Positions 6,258 to 11,320 of a DNA stretch of 11,320 bases are shown one piece after another. Under the pieces are notes generated by a model, which saw only the letters and a list, made by a program, of their open reading frames with translations, was not told the DNA's origin and made no database searches. The stretch comes from CAYWMP01 sp964459445 (GTDB lineage Bacteria > Desulfobacterota > DSM-4660 > Desulfatiglandales > HGW-15): assembly GCA_964459445.1 (NCBI GenBank), contig CAYWMP010000189.1:1-11320 (forward strand), written 5' to 3'. The translations under genes were made by a program, and so were the position numbers. The first letter of the stretch is position 1. Each line of letters starts with the position of its first letter.

Positions 6258-6608
6258 TTAAAACTCCCTCTTATGACTTGCCTCGGTTTTGATTCGATTT
6301 ACGGCCTTTATGAGCGAATCAAATACGTGTTCCCTGATATCTCCCGCCACTGCTATGGCTATGATCTCATCTCCAACATTTAGACGCCCTTCCCTCGTTT
6401 CAACCAGGATATCCACAATCCCAGGATTGTTTCTGATATCAGCTACAATGCGTTTAATGGCATTGTGATCATAACTGACCTCAATACTTCGAACAGGTTC
6501 ACCATCCCGGGACGTCCCACGCACCACGCCCAGATGGGAAGCAACCATGCCAATTTTTCTGCAATCCGGGTGTTGTCGGAGGGTTTCAATCATCTTGTCA
6601 ATCGTCAA
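6258..6608 (-). CDS. moaE: Molybdopterin synthase catalytic subunit MoaE, short form
   Basis: MoaE, paired with the sulfur carrier MoaD, inserts the dithiolene sulfurs into cyclic pyranopterin monophosphate to make molybdopterin. From TTG 6608 it is 116 residues, shorter than the roughly 150 of E. coli MoaE. Family features are GMVASHLGVVRG (20-31), VETREGRLNVGDE (69-81, where the usual HRxGxL is TREGRL), IREHVFDSL (92-100) and the C-terminal IKTEASHKRE, whose lysines 107 and 113 match the catalytic pair of the LK...WKRE motif, with one residue fewer between them. The start TTG 6608 follows AGGAG at 7-base spacing, only one base after the hemA stop. ATG 6626 (122 residues, overlapping hemA by 17 bases) has no ribosome binding site. 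No moaD is visible in the window. Divergence at the HR position leaves some doubt about full activity. Confidence 0.82.
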   Translation of the reverse strand: MTIDKMIETLRQHPDCRKIGMVASHLGVVRGTSRDGEPVRSIEVSYDHNAIKRIVADIRNNPGIVDILVETREGRLNVGDEIIAIAVAGDIREHVFDSLIKAVNRIKTEASHKREF

Positions 6609-6609
6609 T

Positions 6610-7896
6610 TCAGATCTCCTCATCATCGTAGGGGTCGAGCTTGAACAGTTTTCTTGCAGTATCCAAATAAGCGTCCCTGGATTCTCTATCAGCCCTTTTC
6701 TTCAGGGTTAAAATAGGGTCGTTGATAATCTTTTCGGAAATCGATTGGGTGAGAATCTCAATGGCATCCCTCTGTGAGGAGGTTAGCATATTGAGATTTG
6801 AGAGACTCTTCTTGATCTCCGCCCTTCTTATGGCCTCCACTTTTTCTCTGAGCGAAACAATTGTCGGGACAACAGCGAGCGTTTTCATCCACTTTTCAAA
6901 CTTAATGACTTCTTCTTGGACAATGCGTTCTGCTTTTAGGGCCTCCTCCCGGCGTTGGGCCATATTTATTTCAATCACGCCTTTGAGGTCATCAATATCA
7001 TAGACATAGACATTTCCCAGGTCATTCACCCTCGGTTCAACATCTCTGGGAACGGCGATGTCTATCAAAAAGAGTGGTCGGTTGCGCCTCTTTTTTAAAG
7101 AACCCTTGACCTGATTATGAGTGATCACAAATTCCATAGATGCTGTCGAGGCAATGACGATATCCGCTTCAAGGAGTTGGGCGCTGATTTCATCAAAGGA
7201 TACCGCTTTTCCATTAAAAGTCTCTGAGACCTGGACCGCGCGTCGAAATGTGCGGTTTGCAACGGTTATGGAACCGACTCCCTGATTCAGTAGATGTCTT
7301 GCGGCCAATTCGGCCATTTCGCCTGCGCCAATGAGGAGAACCCGTTTCCCCTCAAGGTCATAAAAAATCTTTTTGGCCAGTTCGACGGCTGCATAGCTTA
7401 CGGAGACCGCCGCATCCGATATGCCGGTCTCTGTCCTGACACGCTTCGCCACATGAAAGGCTCGATGCATAAGCCGATTCAATATGACCCCCGAGGTCTT
7501 TTCCTTGGTGGCTTGATAGTAGGCATCTTTTATCTGCCCCAGGATCTGTGGTTCCCCGACGACCATGGAGTCCAGGCTGGAGGCAACCGAAAAAACGTGT
7601 CGAATCGCCTGGCCGTCCTCATGGGTAAAAAGATTGGAGGTGAAATTTTGTTCGGGTAAACCGCTAAGGGTCGCCATTAACGACACCATGGCGGTTTTGG
7701 CTTGTTGTGGCTCAACAGTCGTGAATACCGATTCAACGCGATTGCATGTGGATAGAAACAATCCTTCCTTAATGGAAGGCAGTTTGCGAATGGAAGTAAG
7801 CGCCGCCGCGACATTGCCCGGGTCTTTTGCAAGGCATTCCCTTAACTCTACAGGGGCCGTTTCGTGATTCATGCCTATGTTGACGATTCTGATCAT
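6610..7896 (-). CDS. hemA: Glutamyl-tRNA reductase
   Basis: HemA reduces glutamyl-tRNA(Glu) with NADPH to glutamate-1-semialdehyde, the committed step of C5-pathway tetrapyrrole synthesis. The 428-residue length is normal. The catalytic domain carries NHETAPVELRE (10-20) and STCNRVE (49-55) with the nucleophile Cys51. The motif VVGEPQILGQIKDA (112-125) follows. The NADPH-binding domain has LLIGAGEMAELAARHL (187-202) and ANRTF; the C-terminal helical dimerisation domain contains the long KAERIVQEEVIKFEKWM helix. Its ATG overlaps the ccsB stop in an ATGA junction, and its 3' end carries the moaE ribosome binding site, so it is translationally tied on both sides. In E. coli and Salmonella HemA is controlled by heme-dependent proteolysis; nothing here shows that directly. 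The usual hemC/hemD partners do not follow. Confidence 0.97.
   Translation of the reverse strand: MIRIVNIGMNHETAPVELRECLAKDPGNVAAALTSIRKLPSIKEGLFLSTCNRVESVFTTVEPQQAKTAMVSLMATLSGLPEQNFTSNLFTHEDGQAIRHVFSVASSLDSMVVGEPQILGQIKDAYYQATKEKTSGVILNRLMHRAFHVAKRVRTETGISDAAVSVSYAAVELAKKIFYDLEGKRVLLIGAGEMAELAARHLLNQGVGSITVANRTFRRAVQVSETFNGKAVSFDEISAQLLEADIVIASTASMEFVITHNQVKGSLKKRRNRPLFLIDIAVPRDVEPRVNDLGNVYVYDIDDLKGVIEINMAQRREEALKAERIVQEEVIKFEKWMKTLAVVPTIVSLREKVEAIRRAEIKKSLSNLNMLTSSQRDAIEILTQSISEKIINDPILTLKKRADRESRDAYLDTARKLFKLDPYDDEEI
6616..6620 (-). promoter_or_regulatory. Ribosome binding site for moaE inside the hemA 3' end
   Basis: On the minus strand AGGAG (6620-6616) lies in the final Glu codons of hemA, 7 bases before TTG 6608. 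The hemA stop TGA (6612-6610) falls between them. This geometry implies translational coupling of moaE to hemA and is the reason for preferring the TTG start. Confidence 0.6.
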
Positions 7897-8732
7897 CCCG
7901 CGGTTGGACCCTCCAGGCTTTTAAAACTATGGTAGTCGCTCAGCCAAAGGCTCGCGCCTATGAAGGTGAAGGCCAGCAACAAAAAACAAATGATGGACAT
8001 GATAGCCGGCTTACGCCCTCGCCACCCTACCGCCAACCTTTCGTGCAAGAGGGTGGCATAGAACAACCAAGTGATCAGGGACCAAACCTCCTTCGGATCC
8101 CACTGCCAATAAGTACCCAGAGCCCTCTGGGCGTATATGGCACCCGTTATCATGCCGATCGTCAGAAAGGGAAAACCATACATAAGGGAATAATGATTGA
8201 TGGTGTCCAGGGTTTCCAGGGAGGGTAAACGATTGTAAATGGATCCTAAGCGTTTATTTTTTATCTGACGCTCCTGTATGAGATACATTATGGCTGCCAT
8301 AAAAGTTATGGCAAAAATACCATTTCCCGTGAAAATCGTGCTTACATGCACCGTCAACCAGAGACTTCGGAAAATGGGTTTTACCGCCACGTCTATTCCG
8401 GGCATTGAGCTTGAAATAATCATTAAACACGCAGCAAGGGGTGCAATGAATGAGCCCAGTACCATCAACCTGAATTTGAGATGAAAGATCAGGTAAGCAC
8501 CCACAATGGTCCATGAGAAAAAAGAAAGTGCCGCCTTTAAAGAGAGAACCGGGGCCACGCCAAGGCTGTAATACTGGTAAGCAAGAAAGAGGGTGTGGCA
8601 AATAAAACCCGCCCAGAGTATACGATAGGCCCATTGATAGGCCGTCTTTTGTTGTTTGATGATGTAAACAATGAACCCGCCCGTCGCCAAAAGGATTAGA
8701 ATGAGCGCCACCCTGAATAATAGTAAATGCAT
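7893..8732 (-). CDS. ccsB: CcsB/HemX-type cytochrome c assembly membrane protein
   Basis: This inner-membrane protein of 279 residues belongs to the CcsA/HemX group of heme-handling proteins in system II cytochrome c maturation. The sequence shows about eight hydrophobic segments. Numbered from ATG 8732, the tryptophan-rich heme motif YWQWDPKEVWSLITW lies at 208-222, flanked by His129 (TVHVST) and His230 (LLHER), candidate heme ligands in this family. It sits between the precorrin-2 dehydrogenase gene and hemA, a conserved position in Desulfobacterota; members next to hemA are often called HemX and may affect HemA level rather than assemble cytochromes. ATG 8732 is 10-11 bases after GAGGGG and starts just past the upstream stop. 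GTG 8744 would add four residues and overlap the upstream gene by 8 bases, with no room for a ribosome binding site. Confidence 0.9.
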   Translation of the reverse strand: MHLLLFRVALILILLATGGFIVYIIKQQKTAYQWAYRILWAGFICHTLFLAYQYYSLGVAPVLSLKAALSFFSWTIVGAYLIFHLKFRLMVLGSFIAPLAACLMIISSSMPGIDVAVKPIFRSLWLTVHVSTIFTGNGIFAITFMAAIMYLIQERQIKNKRLGSIYNRLPSLETLDTINHYSLMYGFPFLTIGMITGAIYAQRALGTYWQWDPKEVWSLITWLFYATLLHERLAVGWRGRKPAIMSIICFLLLAFTFIGASLWLSDYHSFKSLEGPTAG

Positions 8733-8736
8733 GTTT

Positions 8737-9408
8737 TTACTCACCCCTCATAAGGTTGATGACATCCTCCGGCGATAGTTCGGTTCCAAGGATCCTATTT
8801 AGGATTAAGGCACATTGCTTCCAATCTTTCTTGCCGATGACACTTTGGATGTCTGAGTAGACAAGATCACTGAATACCTGTTTATTCTGATTCTGAGAAC
8901 GGCCTTTGGATATGATTTTCTTCCTCAGTCGCCCTAGCAGGAGTAGTAGGGATTCATATTCCCTTCCAAAGTGTTCCTCTAGTTCTCTTCTCACCTTCTT
9001 CGCCAGGGCGGGGCTCTTTCCGGAAGTCGACACGGCTATTTGGAGATCTCCCCTCTTTAGGATGGCCGGAACGATAAAAGTGCAGTCCAAGGGTTGATCC
9101 ACAGCATTGACAAGGATGTCTTTCTTTTTTGAACACTCGCTGACCCTGTGATTCATGGCGGGATCATCGGTGGCTGAGATGACTAAAAAAACGCCCTCTA
9201 AATAGCTTTCTTTGAATTCCTGGCCGAGGAGTTTGATTTTGCCTTCATCAACATACCTGGTCACATCCGCCGTCAATTCGCGCGATACAACGTGAACGAA
9301 AGCACCATATTCAAGAAGGGTCTCTATCTTGCGTTGCGCAACGGTTCCACCACCGACGACTAAGGCTGTTTTTCCTTTAAGGTCAACAAAGATGGGATAA
9401 TAGGACAT
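8737..9408 (-). CDS. Precorrin-2 dehydrogenase / sirohydrochlorin ferrochelatase (Met8/CysG-N type)
   Basis: This enzyme oxidises precorrin-2 to sirohydrochlorin with NAD+ and, in bifunctional members, inserts Fe2+ to give siroheme, the cofactor of dissimilatory and assimilatory sulfite reductases. The 223-residue protein has an N-terminal Rossmann fold with VVGGGTVAQRKIETLLEYGA (17-36), VISATDDPAMN (76-86), and the active-site segment LVNAVDQPLDCTFIVPAI (99-116). Asp104 matches the conserved catalytic Asp of the family. STSGKSPALAKKVRRELE (127-144) follows. Residues 150-223 are a helical dimerisation extension. The methyltransferase domain of full CysG is absent, as in Met8 and SirC. No good ribosome binding site precedes ATG 9408. 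It lies 38 bases after the radical SAM gene and is followed directly by ccsB and hemA. In sulfate reducers the siroheme route also feeds heme synthesis (Ahb pathway), which fits the context. Confidence 0.93.
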   Translation of the reverse strand: MSYYPIFVDLKGKTALVVGGGTVAQRKIETLLEYGAFVHVVSRELTADVTRYVDEGKIKLLGQEFKESYLEGVFLVISATDDPAMNHRVSECSKKKDILVNAVDQPLDCTFIVPAILKRGDLQIAVSTSGKSPALAKKVRRELEEHFGREYESLLLLLGRLRKKIISKGRSQNQNKQVFSDLVYSDIQSVIGKKDWKQCALILNRILGTELSPEDVINLMRGE

Positions 9409-9446
9409 AAGAAGTGACTAATGTGATCTAATATGCGAGTTCTATT

Positions 9447-10604
9447 TTATATGTATTGATCAACGATCTCAGTTATGAATTTTTCGACCTCCTCAATACC
9501 GCCCTTGTCCTGGAGGTCTTGGATGAGGTCCTTGATCTTTGCGTAGGTGACTGCGTCACATTTAAGGTCGTCTATGGACCTGAAGGCCCCTCCCCTTCTT
9601 CCAACCCGGTAGATAAGACGTTCAGAATCAGGAAGCTTCTGATAACTCTTAATGACTTCAAGCATCCTTTCTTGGTCCTCCGGTAGTTTACCCGAAACCT
9701 CTTCTAAAAGATTCATGATGTGATCGCTCGTCAAGGTGCTGGTGATGCCTTCCAGGGTTTCAATGAAAACCCTGATCTCTTCCGCCAACATGTCGTCGGA
9801 CTGCATCGTGAAGTCGCCGCTCTTCAGTTTTTCAGAAAGGGGTACCCTATCGGGAACTCTCAGGCTTCTTAAGCGAATAAAATGGGGATTGATCTCATTC
9901 AGAACCTTGGCGGTTACCGTCGCATGCTCTTTCCACATCTCTTGCCCGCCCAATCCGGGCATCACGTATTCGGACAGTTCCAAGCCCGCTTCACGGATTT
10001 TTCGGCCGGCCTCTATTTGCTGCGCTCCGGTAACCCCCTTTTTCATCAATTTCAAAAGGGGATCATATCCCGTTTCGAGACCCACGTGGACTCTATCGAG
10101 CCCTGCCTCTCTGATTTTGCCCAATGATTTCACGGATTTTCGAACAATGGTCCTCGATCTTGAATAGGTGGTTACACGGGTTATTTCCGGGAATTTCGAC
10201 TTCAGAAATTTTAAGACCTCGACCAAATCATCGGTCTTCATGATCAAGTTGTCTGCATCTTGCAAAAAACAGGCGCCCGTCTCGTAATAGAGCCACCCAG
10301 CGACGCTTCGGTAAGCGTTACTGTAGTTGGGGCTATTGAAAATGTGGCTGACAACTTGATCTGTGACTTTACCGCTCAGACCAAGTTTCCAGGAAAGGGC
10401 CTTGATATCGTCAGCAATATCCTTTGCGTTCTGGATGTCTTCCTTGACCTCCTCGACCGTCCTCAGGGAGAATTTTCTTTTTTTGTAAACAGGGCAGAAG
10501 AGACACTGGTTCCAAGGACAATTTCGGGTCACTCGCAAGAGAAGGCTCCTTGCCTCATTGGGCGGCCGAATGGGTCCCTGTTCAAATGCCTGAGACTTAT
10601 TCAT
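9447..10604 (-). CDS. Radical SAM protein with an atypical CX4CX2C cluster motif
   Basis: This 385-residue radical SAM protein has a full catalytic barrel, function unknown. The [4Fe-4S] motif is CPWNQCLFC (29-37): Cys29, Cys34 and Cys37, with four rather than three residues between the first two. Downstream are ETGACFLQDADNLIM (108-122), ITRVTTYSRSRT (141-152), VHVGLETGYDPLLKLMKKGV (172-191), with the Glu/Gly pattern typical of SAM ribose contacts, and SEYVMPGLGG (211-220). The layout resembles Elp3/HemN-like and YgiQ-like branches. The C-terminal 130 residues are helical and charged, with no second cysteine cluster. It does not look like the AhbC or AhbD heme-pathway enzymes, which have the canonical spacing. 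It is the first gene of the probable tetrapyrrole/molybdenum cofactor unit, with AGGAG 10 bases before ATG 10604. A role in cofactor metabolism is an inference from location. Confidence 0.85.
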   Translation of the reverse strand: MNKSQAFEQGPIRPPNEARSLLLRVTRNCPWNQCLFCPVYKKRKFSLRTVEEVKEDIQNAKDIADDIKALSWKLGLSGKVTDQVVSHIFNSPNYSNAYRSVAGWLYYETGACFLQDADNLIMKTDDLVEVLKFLKSKFPEITRVTTYSRSRTIVRKSVKSLGKIREAGLDRVHVGLETGYDPLLKLMKKGVTGAQQIEAGRKIREAGLELSEYVMPGLGGQEMWKEHATVTAKVLNEINPHFIRLRSLRVPDRVPLSEKLKSGDFTMQSDDMLAEEIRVFIETLEGITSTLTSDHIMNLLEEVSGKLPEDQERMLEVIKSYQKLPDSERLIYRVGRRGGAFRSIDDLKCDAVTYAKIKDLIQDLQDKGGIEEVEKFITEIVDQYI

Positions 10605-10642
10605 TCTTAAACGACTCCTAATCCCTTCCCATTTTTGTATTA

Positions 10643-10671
10643 TCTATATGACATAGGTTGAAATATATCAA
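10643..10671 (-). promoter_or_regulatory. Candidate promoter of the radical SAM-met8-ccsB-hemA-moaE-moaC unit
   Basis: On the minus strand TTGATA (10671-10666) and TATAGA (10648-10643) are 17 bases apart, matching consensus at 5 and 4 of 6 positions. The predicted transcript would start near 10636, 32 bases before ATG 10604. The six downstream genes show no other obvious promoter gap, so this may drive all of them. Confidence 0.5.
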
Positions 10672-10672
10672 C
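10657..10672. repeat. 16-base inverted repeat over the -35 box, candidate operator
   Basis: GTTGA and TCAAC are separated by AATATA, giving a 5-bp perfect dyad with an AT-rich centre, typical of helix-turn-helix regulator sites. It covers the candidate -35 box of the radical SAM operon, where binding would repress. The regulator is unknown and the AT-rich dyad could occur by chance. Confidence 0.35.
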
Positions 10673-10902
10673 TCGCTTTGAATTCAAGCTTTCCTAGGGC
10701 CGAAGGAAGCAAGTGATATCAGGATTGCAACCAGCCTTGGAAGTGCTCAAGCAAATCCCTCGCACAACCGTCATATCGACTACCTTCATCTGTAGATGCA
10801 TTGAATTGAGGGCGAAGGATCATCCTCTAGAGAGGAAACATTGGATTTGGGGCGGGGTTGAAAAAAATTCAGAGATGCCTCGATGAAAAGCTATAAATTG
10901 AG

Positions 10903-11320
10903 TTATTTGTCTTTTCTTATGGCTTCGCGTACTATGTGGAGCATTTCAGGCGCGTTGTAGGGTTTCGCAAGAAAATCCTTTGCACCGAGCTCAATGGCTT
11001 CTTGTGCAGCGCCATCAATGGCGTAACCGCTGGTAATGACAACCTTCACCTTTGGATCTATATTAAACAGCTCTTTTATGCACCGGTTTCCGCCCATACC
11101 GGGCATGATCAAATCGAGTATGACCAGGTCTATTTCATCTTGCCTATTACGATAAAGCTCAAGCGCTTTTTCCCCGTCTTCAGCAGTAATCACAGAGAAT
11201 CCAAACCTGGCAAGCATCTCTTTTCCGATTTGTCTAATAGTCTCCTCGTCATCAACAAAAAGAATAGTTCCCGAGCCCCCTTCAAGGGGAAAGTCCTTTT
11301 CCTTTTTTTCCGGTTCTTCT
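10903..11320 (-). CDS. C-terminal receiver domain, probably of a hybrid histidine kinase (partial)
   Basis: The open frame continues past the right edge of the window, so the N-terminal part is missing. The visible 138 residues begin with a charged linker (EEPEKKEKDFPLEGGSG) and then a full CheY-like receiver. It has TILFVDDEE with the acidic pair, LVILDLIMPGMGG with the phospho-accepting Asp, VVITSGY with the switch Thr, and DFLAKPYN with the conserved Lys. It ends 10 residues later. The acidic Glu/Pro linker immediately before the receiver, and the fact that the frame stays open upstream, are typical of receivers fused behind a histidine kinase core. A long-linker response regulator remains possible. 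The internal ATG at 11217 would cut the acidic pair from the receiver and is not a real start. The input signal and downstream partner are unknown. Confidence 0.88.
   Translation of the reverse strand, partial: EEPEKKEKDFPLEGGSGTILFVDDEETIRQIGKEMLARFGFSVITAEDGEKALELYRNRQDEIDLVILDLIMPGMGGNRCIKELFNIDPKVKVVITSGYAIDGAAQEAIELGAKDFLAKPYNAPEMLHIVREAIRKDK

Larger units (their letters stand above)
10605..10902. other. Intergenic stretch between the hybrid kinase and the radical SAM gene
   Basis: These 298 bases contain the ribosome binding site, promoter and palindrome of the radical SAM operon at the left end. Further right are short hairpins CATCT-GT-AGATG (10787-10798) and TCCTCT-AG-AGAGGA (10823-10836), with no adjoining T tract on the minus strand. 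No convincing terminator for the upstream receiver gene and no coding sequence were found. Confidence 0.45.

Noticed and set aside
8254..8634. Minus-strand frame of 126 codons within ccsB
   Set aside because: It is an out-of-frame shadow of the CcsB gene, rich in Cys, His and Pro, with no domain pattern.
10870..10902. GAGGCATCTC followed by T residues (minus strand) after the receiver gene, considered as its terminator
   Set aside because: The stem would be only three base pairs, too weak for an intrinsic terminator.
1..11320. CRISPR array, tRNA, rRNA, insertion sequence, integrase or toxin-antitoxin pair
   Set aside because: No regularly spaced repeats, no tRNA cloverleaf, no transposase or integrase motifs and no toxin-antitoxin-like gene pair could be seen on either strand.

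Overview
The window looks like chromosomal DNA of an anaerobic bacterium, most probably a Desulfobacterota (former Deltaproteobacteria) lineage of the sulfate-reducing or syntrophic type. This is inferred from the run precorrin-2 dehydrogenase / CcsB-type assembly protein / glutamyl-tRNA reductase, a DUF3786 protein, a TRAP-type solute-binding protein, a MoaC variant ending in a QYP-type tail, and moderate base composition. No rRNA, tRNA, CRISPR array, insertion sequence or phage gene is visible.

Layout. Only the first gene (192-1205) lies on the plus strand. It is a stand-alone TRAP solute-binding protein with a strong ribosome binding site and a strong rho-independent terminator. A palindrome-rich intergenic element (about 1306-1470) separates it from the convergent cinA (1514-2740, minus). 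All remaining genes are on the minus strand. Read in the direction of transcription (right to left) they are: the C-terminal receiver end of a probable hybrid histidine kinase cut by the window edge (10903-11320); a radical SAM protein, precorrin-2 dehydrogenase/ferrochelatase, CcsB/HemX, hemA, moaE and moaC (10604 to 5787); an enolase-superfamily enzyme followed by a DUF3786 protein (5654 to 3801); a small protein with a FliM-like N-terminal peptide (3390 to 3058); and cinA.

The six genes from 10604 to 5787 are separated by 39 bases or less, two junctions overlap, and one candidate promoter with a palindrome over its -35 box lies upstream. They probably form one transcription unit. It would link the first step of tetrapyrrole synthesis (HemA), the siroheme branch (Met8-like), a cytochrome c assembly factor (CcsB) and two steps of molybdenum cofactor synthesis (MoaC, MoaE). 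All of these serve anaerobic respiratory enzymes.

No clear undescribed system is present. The points most worth a second look are: a CinA whose NMN deamidase domain has lost its catalytic Tyr and Lys; an orphan protein carrying a FliM-type CheY/FliN-binding-like peptide; the tetrapyrrole plus molybdenum cofactor operon headed by a radical SAM protein with a CX4CX2C cluster motif; and the structured palindromic element beside the TRAP gene.
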